This document shows positions 51,814 through 60,263 of a DNA stretch of 64,000 bases, one piece after another. Source of the stretch: an uncultured Dysosmobacter sp. (GTDB taxonomy: Bacteria > Bacillota > Clostridia > Oscillospirales > Oscillospiraceae). The stretch's first letter is position 1, and every line of letters starts with the position of its first letter. Below the pieces are notes generated by a model. It ran no database searches and was not told where the DNA came from. It was given only the letters and a program-made list of their open reading frames with translations. A program made the translations under genes and the position numbers. The DNA is taken from positions 1 to 64,000 of the forward strand of contig NZ_CANRKH010000009.1 of the NCBI RefSeq assembly GCF_947631165.1. The letters run 5' to 3'.

Positions 51814-52200
51814 ATGCAGGAAGCTTTTATTTCGGATGAGGAACGGGAAAAATGCAGGAAGGTCGCAGAGGCATTCCGGGAGGCGCTTGAAGGGGAGGAT
51901 CTGGTGGTGCTTGACGCAGGGCGGTTCGGGTTTGTGAAGTTGCAATATTACAAGCCGCCATGGGGGTTTGACAATGTATTCACATTCCTGGATGCCGGGG
52001 CGTTGTTTGATGACCTGTGGGAGGAGTGGATGGATTCGCAGCTTCTGGAGTATGCAAAAGATACACCGATGGTGGAAATGGAATATGACCAGATATTCAG
52101 GTGTATGCCGAAGGAGATGCAGGATTCCTATGTGCTGAAGAAACAGGAATTCATGGAAGCCGCAGGATGCGGGTTCCTGTCTGGCTTTGGAAAAGCCTGA
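51814..52200 (+). CDS. Unknown protein opposite the XRE regulator
   Basis: ATG 51814 with GGAGGTGGAGG upstream gives 128 residues. The protein is acidic and aromatic-rich (SDEEREKCRKVAEAFREALEG, RFGFVKLQYYKPPWGFDN, FLDAGALFDDLWEEWMDS). No family is recognised. A terminator follows directly. It is transcribed divergently from the XRE gene. Confidence 0.65.
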   Translation: MQEAFISDEEREKCRKVAEAFREALEGEDLVVLDAGRFGFVKLQYYKPPWGFDNVFTFLDAGALFDDLWEEWMDSQLLEYAKDTPMVEMEYDQIFRCMPKEMQDSYVLKKQEFMEAAGCGFLSGFGKA

Positions 52201-52218
52201 AAACATTCTGATATGGCA

Positions 52219-52264
52219 ATGCCCGCAGAAACCGTCCAAGGTTCCTGCGGGCATTCTTTTTTTG
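52219..52264 (+). terminator. Rho-independent terminator
   Basis: AATGCCCGCAG pairs perfectly with CTGCGGGCATT and is followed by seven T residues. It lies between genes facing each other. Confidence 0.8.
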
Positions 52265-52286
52265 CCGTCCTTCTGGAAACTGCGGT

Positions 52287-52598
52287 TTAACCTGCTGCGC
52301 TGCTGTTTTCTTCCCATTTCGGGACCTTCAGCGTGTTGCGGAACAGCTCGATACAGTCCGAAAAGCCGAGCAGGTAGGCAAGCGCGCCGTACCGTGCGCC
52401 GAGTGCGTTCTGCTCGCTGACATACTGGTCAATGAGCAGCCGGGTTTCCCTTGGCAGGTCCATGGCATCAAGCTGTCCGGAGTAGACATCAGATCTGCGC
52501 AGGATCTCCTGGTACTCTTCATCCGCAGCCTGGATGCTGTTTAAGACGGTGTTCACCCGCAGGTCCATCAACTGGTACATTACGGAATCTTTATCCAT
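52287..52598 (-). CDS. Unknown helical protein, co-regulated with the XRE gene
   Basis: The 103-residue helical protein (MDKDSVMYQLMDLRVNTVLN, ADEEYQEILRRSDVYSGQLD, then RYGALAYLLGFSDCIELFRN) has no signal or membrane segment. Similar proteins occur in Clostridial mobile elements, but I do not recognise a named family. Its promoter (52628-52656) shares the 23-base box found before the XRE gene. Confidence 0.68.
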   Translation of the reverse strand: MDKDSVMYQLMDLRVNTVLNSIQAADEEYQEILRRSDVYSGQLDAMDLPRETRLLIDQYVSEQNALGARYGALAYLLGFSDCIELFRNTLKVPKWEENSSAAG

Positions 52599-52627
52599 GG
52601 CGGTATCCCTCCTTTCCTTAGTGGTGC

Positions 52628-52656
52628 ATATTAACTCTGAATCCGTGGATTAGCAA
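52628..52656 (-). promoter_or_regulatory. Minus-strand promoter of the 52287 gene with shared box
   Basis: On the minus strand TTGCTA (52656-52651), 17 bases and TAATAT (52633-52628). The box at 52619-52641 matches the one at 51664-51686 in 22 of 23 bases. Confidence 0.6.
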
Positions 52657-52678
52657 GTTGATTTTTCAACATGAATGG

Positions 52679-52708
52679 GTATCCAAAACCGGCTGTAAAT
52701 CTCCGTAT
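52679..52708 (+). promoter_or_regulatory. GTATCC-N16-CTCCGTAT element, copy 2
   Basis: GTATCC (52679-52684) and CTCCGTAT (52701-52708) have the 16-base spacing of copy 1 at 12731. The following TTGAGGAGG is shared with copy 3. It lies before the recombinase module. Confidence 0.4.
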
Positions 52709-52746
52709 GTTGAGGAGGCATCCGCAGGCCGGAGCGCCTCCCGTAA

Positions 52747-52839
52747 ATGGACGGGGACAGTGGCGGCAGATATTTTTGCGCCGGAGGGTGTATAAAGCCG
52801 CCCGTAAATCTCCGTATGTTGAGGAGGTGCCGGATATGA
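52747..52839 (+). CDS. Possible leader peptide coupled to the 52836 gene
   Basis: A 30-codon frame (MDGDSGGRYFCAGGC, then NLRMLRRCRI) ends in a TGA that overlaps the ATG at 52836 (ATGA). The copy 3 element and the GAGGAGGT site of the next gene lie inside it. Coupling by a short leader would explain the overlap. There is no clear ribosome binding site, so it may be chance. Confidence 0.25.
   Translation: MDGDSGGRYFCAGGCIKPPVNLRMLRRCRI
52788..52817 (+). promoter_or_regulatory. GTATCC-N16-CTCCGTAT element, copy 3 (weak left half)
   Basis: GTGTAT replaces GTATCC, but spacing (16) and the right half GTAAATCTCCGTATGTTGAGGAGG are the same as copy 2. It ends at the ribosome binding site of the 52836 gene, which leaves little room for a leader if it is a promoter. 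Confidence 0.3.
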
Positions 52840-53258
52840 CGGACACGCAGAAAGACAGGATACGGCAGATGAAGGCGGACGGCGTTGGATATATAAAGAT
52901 CGCACGGGAACTTGGACTTTCGGAGAATACTGTAAAGTCATTCTGCCGGAGAGAAGGGCTGAATGGGAAGGCACTGGATGGGATGTCTCCAGCCCCTGGA
53001 ACTGATATAGGAATCTGCCCATGCTGCGGGACAAAGGTGGTGCAGAATCCGGGGCGGAAAATGAAAAAATTCTGTTCTGATAAATGCCGTAATAAGTGGT
53101 GGAACAGCCATCAGGACAGGGTGAAGCGCAGGGCGCATTATGAATTCGTGTGCGCCTACTGCAAAAAGCCGTTCACGGCCTATGGGAATGCGGGAAGGAA
53201 ATACTGCTCCCATGCGTGTTATGTGGCTGACAGGTTCGGGGGTGGCGCGGATGAGTGA
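52836..53258 (+). CDS. Helix-turn-helix and zinc-finger protein of the recombinase module
   Basis: ATG 52836, after GAGGAGGT, gives 140 residues. The N-terminal helix-turn-helix (KDRIRQMKADGVGYIKIAREL, LSENTVKSFCRR) is followed by two Cys clusters (CPCCGTKV, KKFCSDKCRNKWWN and CAYCKKPFTAYGNAGRKYC). Such genes directly precede SHOCT and serine recombinase genes in Lachnospiraceae elements. It may control or assist recombination. The next gene overlaps its end. Confidence 0.8.
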   Translation: MTDTQKDRIRQMKADGVGYIKIARELGLSENTVKSFCRREGLNGKALDGMSPAPGTDIGICPCCGTKVVQNPGRKMKKFCSDKCRNKWWNSHQDRVKRRAHYEFVCAYCKKPFTAYGNAGRKYCSHACYVADRFGGGADE

Positions 53259-53469
53259 GGAGCAGTTCCGAAACGAGAAAATGTACCATGCCACCATGAA
53301 CATAGCGAAATCCCTCATGGAACAGGGGGCGATGACGGCAGAGGAGTACGGTCAGATTGATACAATTTTCCGCAAAAAATACCGCCCAATTTTGGTGAGT
53401 TTACGGACAGAAATAAGTGGATATAAGGCTGGTTCTATGGCATCATGTGACACTGACAAGGAGGGATGA
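53251..53469 (+). CDS. SHOCT-domain small protein
   Basis: ATG 53251 overlaps the preceding stop and gives 72 residues. NEKMYHATMNIAKSLMEQGAM, TAEEYGQIDTIFRKKYRPIL is the SHOCT pattern common in short proteins next to serine recombinases. It is thought to help oligomerisation or control. The recombinase gene follows after two bases. Confidence 0.82.
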   Translation: MSEEQFRNEKMYHATMNIAKSLMEQGAMTAEEYGQIDTIFRKKYRPILVSLRTEISGYKAGSMASCDTDKEG

Positions 53470-53470
53470 T

Positions 53471-54982
53471 ATGCCGAGAATCAGCGTAATCGGGCAGGTT
53501 CTGCCGGAACTGAAAAAGAGGAAAAAGGTGGCGGCTTATGCGAGGGTGTCGATGGAGACGGAAATGCTCATCCATTCCCTTTCCGCGCAGGTCAGCCATT
53601 ACAACGAATTGATACAAAAAAATCCTGATTGGGAGTTTGCGGGCATATATGCGGATGAGGGCATCAGCGGGAGGGACACAAGCCACCGCAGCGACTTCAA
53701 CAGGCTGCTTGCGGACTGCGATGCCGGGAAGATTGACATGGTGCTGGTAAAATCCATCAGCCGCTTTGCAAGGGATACCGTGGACACGCTGACGGTGACG
53801 AGGCACCTGAAGGAACTTGGGATTGATGTTTATTTTGAAAGGGAGAATATCCATTCCCTCTCCGATGAAGGCGAGCTGCTCCTTACCCTGCTCGCATCCT
53901 TTGCGCAGGAGGAATCGCGCAGCATTTCAGAAAATGTGAAGTGGGGCATACGGAAACGGTTTGAAGAGGGCATCCCGAACGGGCATAAAGCGCCGTATGG
54001 GTATGAATGGGACGGAGAAATGTACCGGGCCATACCGGAGCAGGGAGAAATCATAAAGGAGATTTTTGCAAAATACCTTTCCGGCGCATCCGCCTACGGG
54101 ATTGCAAAGGAGCTTTCGGAACGGGGCGTCACGGGGCAGAAGGGTGTGCCGATGGATGACTCCACCATCAAGTTCATCCTTGCGAATCCGTCTTACACGG
54201 GCTCCATGCTCCTGCAGAAAAATTTCATTTCCGAGGGGCATACGAGGAAAAGGAATAAGGGCGAGCTACCAATGTACATGGTGGAGGGGATGTTTGAGCC
54301 GCTCATCACGCAGGCAGATTTTGAAAAGGCACAGGCCATACGGGAGGGACGGGCGGAAAACGCCGCCAATAAAAACCCCGTGCTTACGGCTTTCTCCGGG
54401 CTGGTAAGGTGCGGGGAATGTGGCTGCTCGGCCAGCAGGCGCACCACGAAGTATGGAAAGAAATGGAACTGCAATACCAGGGAGCGAAAAGGGAAAGACG
54501 TGTGCGGGCTCCGGCCGGTCTATGAATCGGAACTGGAGCAGGCATCGGCCGCTGCCCTGGGGCTTGCCGCCTTTGACGGGGATGCCGTCAAAAGGGAAGT
54601 CGGGCAGATCGTCATAAATGCGGACAGCATTGAGTTTGGTATGAAAAACGGCAGGGTGAAGAAAATCATGAGGGCATACCAAAGGGGCCGCAGCGCATTT
54701 TCGCAGAAAATCACCTGCGGATGCTGTGGCAGGAAACTGGAATGCGATTACTGGAAGATGGGTCCGAAAGGGCAGAAGAAAAAATATAAGGTGTGGGTGT
54801 GTCGGGGATGCACATCCCGCAGGCTGATGGATGACGAGCTACGGGAGACTGTGGCGGCAGTCCTCGGCGGCGCGGACTACGAGCCAAGGTTCGTGAAGGA
54901 GGTCGCGGACGTGGCAGTGTTTGAGGACAGGTTTGAATTCCACTTTACGGAAGGGGGCATGGCAGAATGGCAAAGAAAGTGA
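53471..54982 (+). CDS. Large serine recombinase (first of a tandem pair)
   Basis: ATG 53471, after GGAGG, gives 503 residues. The resolvase domain opens KVAAYARVSMETEML (catalytic Ser in ARVS), with IYADEGISGRDTSHRSDFN, KSISRFARDTVDTL and SFAQEESRSISENVKWG. The recombinase and zinc-ribbon domains follow (LVRCGECGCSASRRTT, ITCGCCGRKLECDYWKM). It should integrate or excise the element at attachment sites. Its end overlaps the second recombinase. Confidence 0.94.
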   Translation: MPRISVIGQVLPELKKRKKVAAYARVSMETEMLIHSLSAQVSHYNELIQKNPDWEFAGIYADEGISGRDTSHRSDFNRLLADCDAGKIDMVLVKSISRFARDTVDTLTVTRHLKELGIDVYFERENIHSLSDEGELLLTLLASFAQEESRSISENVKWGIRKRFEEGIPNGHKAPYGYEWDGEMYRAIPEQGEIIKEIFAKYLSGASAYGIAKELSERGVTGQKGVPMDDSTIKFILANPSYTGSMLLQKNFISEGHTRKRNKGELPMYMVEGMFEPLITQADFEKAQAIREGRAENAANKNPVLTAFSGLVRCGECGCSASRRTTKYGKKWNCNTRERKGKDVCGLRPVYESELEQASAAALGLAAFDGDAVKREVGQIVINADSIEFGMKNGRVKKIMRAYQRGRSAFSQKITCGCCGRKLECDYWKMGPKGQKKKYKVWVCRGCTSRRLMDDELRETVAAVLGGADYEPRFVKEVADVAVFEDRFEFHFTEGGMAEWQRK

Positions 54983-55869
54983 CGACGATCCCCGCCACGC
55001 TGAACCGGTTTGACTCCAGGCCGATTGCGGTGGCGAAGAAGCGGAAGACGGCGGGATATGCGAGGGTGTCCACGGATTCCGAGGAACAGGCGACAAGCTA
55101 TGAGGCGCAGGTCGATTATTACACCCGGTACATAAACGAACGGGAGGATTGGGAGTTTGCCGGGGTGTATACGGACGAAGGCATCTCCGCAACGAACACA
55201 AAAAAGCGTGATGGTTTTAACCAGATGATCGAGGATGCACTGGTGGGGAAAATCGACCTCATCATCACGAAGTCGGTCAGCCGGTTTGCGAGGAACACGG
55301 TGGATTCCCTGACCACGGTAAGGAAGCTGAAGGAGAAGGGCATCGAGGTTTATTTTGAAAAGGAGAACATCTACACGCTGGACTCCAAGGGGGAGCTGCT
55401 CATCACCATCATGAGCTCCCTTGCGCAGGAGGAATCACGGAGCATTTCGGAGAACACCACATGGGGCAAGCGGAAACAGTTTGCGGACGGCAAAGGCAGC
55501 CTTGCCTACAGCACTTTCCTCGGATATGAGAAAGGGGAGGACGGCGGTCTGAGAGTGAATCCAGAGCAGGCGGAAACGGTAAAGCTGATATACCAGTTGT
55601 TCCTGCAGGGATTGAGTCCGTATGCCATCGGCAAGAAACTGACGGGGCTTGGCATCAAAAGCCCCGCCGGGAAGGACACCTGGCACCAGAGTTCGGTCAA
55701 GAGCATCCTCACCAACGAGAAGTACAAAGGGGACGCGCTCCTGCAGAAGCAGTACACGGCGGATTTCCTTACGAAGAAGCGGAAGAAGAACCAGGGGGAG
55801 ATCCCGCAGTATTATGTGGAGGGGAACCACGAGGCACCTTCTTATGTCAATACTTTGCACACCCTTTAG
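54967..55869 (+). CDS. Second serine recombinase, truncated after about 290 residues
   Basis: The resolvase domain is complete (KTAGYARVSTDSEEQATSYE, VYTDEGISATNTKKRDGFNQ, KSVSRFARNTVDSL, SLAQEESRSISENTTWG). The recombinase domain runs to YYVEGNHEA and then diverges to PSYVNTLHTL and a stop. Family members go on with a zinc ribbon and coiled coil for about 200 more residues, so the C-terminus is missing after base about 55843. I infer insertion of, or deletion by, a second element. The terminator at 55871 follows. Confidence 0.9.
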   Translation: MAKKVTTIPATLNRFDSRPIAVAKKRKTAGYARVSTDSEEQATSYEAQVDYYTRYINEREDWEFAGVYTDEGISATNTKKRDGFNQMIEDALVGKIDLIITKSVSRFARNTVDSLTTVRKLKEKGIEVYFEKENIYTLDSKGELLITIMSSLAQEESRSISENTTWGKRKQFADGKGSLAYSTFLGYEKGEDGGLRVNPEQAETVKLIYQLFLQGLSPYAIGKKLTGLGIKSPAGKDTWHQSSVKSILTNEKYKGDALLQKQYTADFLTKKRKKNQGEIPQYYVEGNHEAPSYVNTLHTL

Positions 55870-55870
55870 A

Positions 55871-55894
55871 AAGCCCGTAAACTCGGGCTTTTTT
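55871..55894 (+). terminator. Rho-independent terminator at the recombinase junction
   Basis: AAGCCCG pairs with CGGGCTT and runs into four more T residues. It lies directly after the truncated recombinase. Confidence 0.8.
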
Positions 55895-56051
55895 GCTGGA
55901 ATGGCGTTCTTGAAGGGGTGTTCAGAGAGACGGTCTGATGGAAGAACCGCCTTATTTTTATGCCCTGAAACGGCGTATTCGAGGCAGGGGGTGTGCAGAA
56001 TACACGCAAACTGACAATCTCAATAAATATTAACTAATGTGAACAAACTCG

Positions 56052-56080
56052 TTGTAAATATTCCGATGATGTGTTAGAAT
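56052..56080 (+). promoter_or_regulatory. Promoter of the restriction-modification operon
   Basis: TTGTAA (56052-56057) and TAGAAT (56075-56080) are 17 bases apart and lie about 50 bases before the HTH gene. The rest of 55895-56051 shows no gene. Confidence 0.6.
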
Positions 56081-56127
56081 GAAAGGCAACACGAACAAGC
56101 CGCAGTTAGAAGGAAAAGGACTACGAA

Positions 56128-56328
56128 ATGGATAATACGAATCAAGAAAACTACATCAACCTGGATGAAGCTGCCGAGTACCTCGGGATAAAGCAGACTA
56201 CGCTCCGCAGCTGGATAAAGGATCCCAAGAACGAGATTCCTGCCCACAAGGTCGGCAGGATGTGGAAGTTCAAACGATCCGAGATTGATGACTGGATCAA
56301 CAGCGGAAAAAGCGCAATCGTAGAATGA
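56128..56328 (+). CDS. Excisionase-family helix-turn-helix protein
   Basis: The 66-residue MerR/Xis-type protein (YINLDEAAEYLGIKQTTLRSW, then HKVGRMWKFKRSEIDDWI) is a single winged helix-turn-helix. In defence operons such genes come first and probably set expression. It could equally be an excisionase left by the mobile element, but no integrase of the tyrosine type is near. Confidence 0.88.
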   Translation: MDNTNQENYINLDEAAEYLGIKQTTLRSWIKDPKNEIPAHKVGRMWKFKRSEIDDWINSGKSAIVE

Positions 56329-56384
56329 GCCCGTTTTATGGTACGGCTCGTCTGATATAGTCATGCCTTGAGAGGTGGATTCAA

Positions 56385-59300
56385 TTGGATATTTTTAATA
56401 ACACGACGAAGGTTGTGAAGGACGATCTTGAAAAGAAGATCCGGAAAGGAAGCAGGGTCTCGATAGCCGCAGCCTGCTTTTCCATATACGCTTATCAGGA
56501 GTTAAAGGCAAGCCTCACGTCCTGCGATGAACTGCGCTTTATTTTCACCTCGCCTACCTTCGTTGCTGAGAAGACACAGAAGGAACGCCGGGAGTTTTAC
56601 ATCCCGCGACTAAAGAGGGAAAAGAGCCTCTACGGCACGGAGTTCGAGGTAAGGCTCCGCAATGAACTGAAGCAGAAAGCCGTGGCGATGGAATGCGCGG
56701 AATGGATGCGGAAGAAGGTGACATTCCGCTCAAACGTCACCCATGAGGGGATGAACAACTTCCTGCTCGTGGACGGCGGCGAGGATGCCTACACCTATAT
56801 GCCGATGAACACATTCACTACCGTGGATCTCGGCTGCGAGCGTGGCAACAACCTGACGAACGTGGTCACGCGCATGGAGAATCCTGCCAGCCAAGAGTTC
56901 CTGCGCATTTTCGATTCGGTATGGAATGACGAGGACAAGCTGACGGACGTGACCGAGGAAGTAATCGAGATGATCTCCACGGTCTATCAGGAGAACGCTC
57001 CGGAACTTGTCTATTTCATGACGCTTTACAACATCTTCAACGAGTTTCTTGAGGACATCACGGAGGATGTACTGCCGAACGAGGCTACCGGATTCAAGGA
57101 CAGTGTTGTGTGGAACAAGCTGTTTAATTTCCAGAAGGATGCCGCCCTCGCTATTATCAACAAGCTGGAGCAGTACAACGGCTGTATCCTTGCGGACAGC
57201 GTGGGGCTGGGCAAGACCTTTACTGCCCTTGCAGTCATCAAGTATTACGAGGGACGCAACAAGAACGTCCTCGTCCTCTGCCCGAAGAAGCTGTCGGAAA
57301 ACTGGATGACATACCGGGGGAATCTCATCAACAATCCACTGGCCGGGGACAGGCTCCGCTATGACATTCTTTATCATACAGATTTGTCGAGGGACAGCGG
57401 AAACACGGTAATCGGGCTGCCGATTGACCGTATCAACTGGGGAAACTACGACCTGGTCGTCATTGATGAAAGCCATAACTTCCGCAACGGCAACGGGACC
57501 AACAGCCGTGGCGGTGAGAAGGAGAACCGCTATATGCGCCTGATGAACCGGGTGATCAAGCCGGGGGTGAAGACAAAGGTTCTGATGCTCTCGGCCACAC
57601 CTGTCAATAACCGGTTTTATGATCTCCGCAACCAGCTGGCACTTGCATATGAAGGTGACCCGTCAGAATTTAACGAAAAGCTGAATACGAAATCAGATAT
57701 TGATACGATCTTCCGTCAGGCACAGAAAGTCTACAATGCCTGGTGTGACCTTCCGGAAAAGGAACGGACGACAAGCACGCTCCTGTCACAGCTGGACTTT
57801 GACTTTTTCGAGGTGCTGGACAGTGTGACGATTGCGAGGTCGCGCAAGCACATCCAGACATATTATGATGTTGCTGACATCGGCACGTTCCCTCAGAGGA
57901 ATAAGCCGAAGACCCTGCGTCCGAAGCTGACAGACCGGGAAGGGGCTATCAACTACAAAGAAGTTTTCGAGCTGCTTTCCAAATTGCAGCTGACGATATA
58001 TACGCCTACCATTTACATCCATGCCAGCAAGCTCCACAAGTACCTTGACGAGAAGGAAACGGAGAACTTCCGCAAAGGCCGTGAGCTTGGCATCAAGCGA
58101 TTGATGAGCATCAACTTATTGAAGCGCATGGAAAGCTCCGTGCATTCCTTCCTGCTGACGGTAAGGCGCATTTACGACTACTTGTATGACATCTCGCAGA
58201 TCATCGAGCAGTTTATGAAGGACGGCACGGGCGATTTGAACGAGATGAGCGATCTCTCTGGCGTTTCAGACGAGTTTGATTATGATGACCAGAACACGGA
58301 CTTCTTCGGTGTCGGCAAGAAGGTGAAGATCGACCTTCGGGACATGGACTACATTTCATGGAAACGCGACATTGATGAAGACCTTGATAATTTGCAGTTG
58401 CTTATCCTCATGGTGGAGGACATCACACCTGAATACGATTTCAAGCTGAATGAGTTGATCCGTGTCATCCGGGAAAAGGCGGCAAGCCCTATAAACGAAG
58501 GCAACAGGAAGATACTCATCTTCACGGCGTTTGCCGACACGGCTGATTACCTGTTTGAAAACATCAGCCAGATGGCATTAAAGGAACTGGGGCTGCATAC
58601 TGCCCTTGTGACTGGTTCCGTGAACGGCAAGACCACCATTCCCAGGTTCAAGGCGGACATGAACCACGTGCTTGCCTGTTTCTCTCCGAAGTCCAAGGAC
58701 AGGGACGTGCTTTATCCGCAGGACAAGGCGGACATCGACATCCTGATCGCTACGGACTGCATCTCCGAGGGGCAAAACTTGCAGGACTGCGATTTCTGCG
58801 TGAATTACGACATACACTGGAATCCCGTCCGAATCATCCAGCGTTTCGGGCGTATCGACCGTATCGGCAGCAGGAATGCAGTGATACAGCTTGTGAACTT
58901 CTGGCCGGATCTGGATCTGGACGAATACATCAACCTGAAGTCCAGGGTTGAGACGAGGATGCGTATCTCCGTCATGACTTCCACGGGTGATGACGACCTG
59001 ATCAACCAAGAGGAGAAAGGCGACTTGGAATACCGCAGGAGCCAGCTGAAGAAATTGCAGGAAGAGGTCGTTGACCTTGAGGACATGACCAGCGGCGTTT
59101 CCATCATGGATCTGGGACTGAATGAATTCCGTATGGATCTGCTGGCGTACATGAAAGAGCATGGGGACATCGATCACACGCCTTTCGGCATCCATGCCGT
59201 GGTGAAGGGCGAGAAGCCGGGAGTCATCTTCGTGCTGCGGAACGTGAACGAGAATGTCAACATCAAGAACCAGAACAGGCTGCATCCTTTCTACATGGTG

Positions 59301-59615
59301 TATGTGGATATAGACGGCGGCGTGGTCTCCAACCATTTGCAGCCGAAGGACACGCTCGATGTGATGCGGCATATGGCGAAAGGGAAAGCTCTGCCGGACA
59401 AGGCTCTGTGCGAGAGGTTCAACAAGGCTACGGACAACGGAAGGAACATGGGCAAGGTATCCCGGCTGCTGGAGGACGCCATCATGTCAATCATAGACGC
59501 GAAGGACGAGGGGGACATCGACAGCTTCTTCAGTGTCGGACAGACCACCTTCCTCTCCGGCGGCTTCTCGGGACTGGATGATTTTGAATTGATATGCTTT
59601 ATGGTGGTGATTTGA
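56385..59615 (+). CDS. SNF2/RapA-type helicase with N-terminal PLD-like region
   Basis: The TTG start at 56385 follows AGAGGTGG and gives 1076 residues. The first 240 residues resemble regions seen in PLD-linked helicases (SIAAACFSIYAYQELKASL, LRFIFTSPTF). I do not see a clear HxK-x4-D motif. Helicase motifs: Walker A LADSVGLGKTFTAL, DEAH-type VVIDESHNFRNG, motif III LSATPVNNRFYDL, and C-terminal IATDCISEGQNLQDCD and IIQRFGRIDRIGSRN. It likely moves along DNA as part of the type III restriction-linked operon. The next gene starts after one base. Confidence 0.88.
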   Translation: MDIFNNTTKVVKDDLEKKIRKGSRVSIAAACFSIYAYQELKASLTSCDELRFIFTSPTFVAEKTQKERREFYIPRLKREKSLYGTEFEVRLRNELKQKAVAMECAEWMRKKVTFRSNVTHEGMNNFLLVDGGEDAYTYMPMNTFTTVDLGCERGNNLTNVVTRMENPASQEFLRIFDSVWNDEDKLTDVTEEVIEMISTVYQENAPELVYFMTLYNIFNEFLEDITEDVLPNEATGFKDSVVWNKLFNFQKDAALAIINKLEQYNGCILADSVGLGKTFTALAVIKYYEGRNKNVLVLCPKKLSENWMTYRGNLINNPLAGDRLRYDILYHTDLSRDSGNTVIGLPIDRINWGNYDLVVIDESHNFRNGNGTNSRGGEKENRYMRLMNRVIKPGVKTKVLMLSATPVNNRFYDLRNQLALAYEGDPSEFNEKLNTKSDIDTIFRQAQKVYNAWCDLPEKERTTSTLLSQLDFDFFEVLDSVTIARSRKHIQTYYDVADIGTFPQRNKPKTLRPKLTDREGAINYKEVFELLSKLQLTIYTPTIYIHASKLHKYLDEKETENFRKGRELGIKRLMSINLLKRMESSVHSFLLTVRRIYDYLYDISQIIEQFMKDGTGDLNEMSDLSGVSDEFDYDDQNTDFFGVGKKVKIDLRDMDYISWKRDIDEDLDNLQLLILMVEDITPEYDFKLNELIRVIREKAASPINEGNRKILIFTAFADTADYLFENISQMALKELGLHTALVTGSVNGKTTIPRFKADMNHVLACFSPKSKDRDVLYPQDKADIDILIATDCISEGQNLQDCDFCVNYDIHWNPVRIIQRFGRIDRIGSRNAVIQLVNFWPDLDLDEYINLKSRVETRMRISVMTSTGDDDLINQEEKGDLEYRRSQLKKLQEEVVDLEDMTSGVSIMDLGLNEFRMDLLAYMKEHGDIDHTPFGIHAVVKGEKPGVIFVLRNVNENVNIKNQNRLHPFYMVYVDIDGGVVSNHLQPKDTLDVMRHMAKGKALPDKALCERFNKATDNGRNMGKVSRLLEDAIMSIIDAKDEGDIDSFFSVGQTTFLSGGFSGLDDFELICFMVVI

Positions 59616-59616
59616 T

Positions 59617-60249
59617 ATGATAGATTTCCCGACTGCTACAAAGGTACACCGGCGACTGCCGAAGGAGGCTTTCTACAAGCGCCTTCCGCTCACGAAGGTG
59701 CTGAAGGACAAGTTCGTGTCCGATGTGGACAGGATTGTCGTAGAGAACAGTCTCACCAAGGAGAATCTGAATCTGAACGAGGATTCGGATATAAAGGAAA
59801 TACTTCTCTTGTCGATAATCTTAAAGAAGCAGGAGTTTGATGGGAAGGTCATCGAGGCAATTGCAAGACAGAATCCGCACAAGCTGGTGTTCCTGCTCTC
59901 GCATGAGGACCGTCGGCAGCTTGCGCTCTACCACGGCAAGCTGTACCGGACACAGTGGATGGACGAGACCGAGGTGGATCTGAAACCGCAGGGCTTTTCC
60001 CTTGGAGAGATATGGGATGCCTTCACGGAACAGATTGCGCTGTATGAGGAACGAGCTGAAAAGACGGATGCCTTGTCCGTGGATGAGCGGCTGAAGCTCC
60101 AGGAAGAGATCGTGAAGCTGGAAAAGCTCATCCAGAAGACCGAGGCTGCAGCATGGAAGGAACAGCAACCGAAGAAGCAGTTTGAACTGTATTCCAGACT
60201 GAGGGAATATAAGAAACGGCTGGATGGACTTAAAAACGGCATTATATAA
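59617..60249 (+). CDS. DUF4391 protein
   Basis: The 210-residue protein opens with FPTATKVHRRLPKEAFYKRL and KFVSDVDRIVVEN, characteristic of DUF4391. It has a central alpha/beta part (HKLVFLLSHEDRRQLALYHG) and a C-terminal coiled coil. DUF4391 genes are typically found beside SNF2-type helicases and methyltransferases in defence loci. The biochemical role is not known. It is likely a subunit bridging the helicase and modification enzyme. Confidence 0.86.
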   Translation: MIDFPTATKVHRRLPKEAFYKRLPLTKVLKDKFVSDVDRIVVENSLTKENLNLNEDSDIKEILLLSIILKKQEFDGKVIEAIARQNPHKLVFLLSHEDRRQLALYHGKLYRTQWMDETEVDLKPQGFSLGEIWDAFTEQIALYEERAEKTDALSVDERLKLQEEIVKLEKLIQKTEAAAWKEQQPKKQFELYSRLREYKKRLDGLKNGII

Positions 60250-60263
60250 TTACGGAGACCAGA

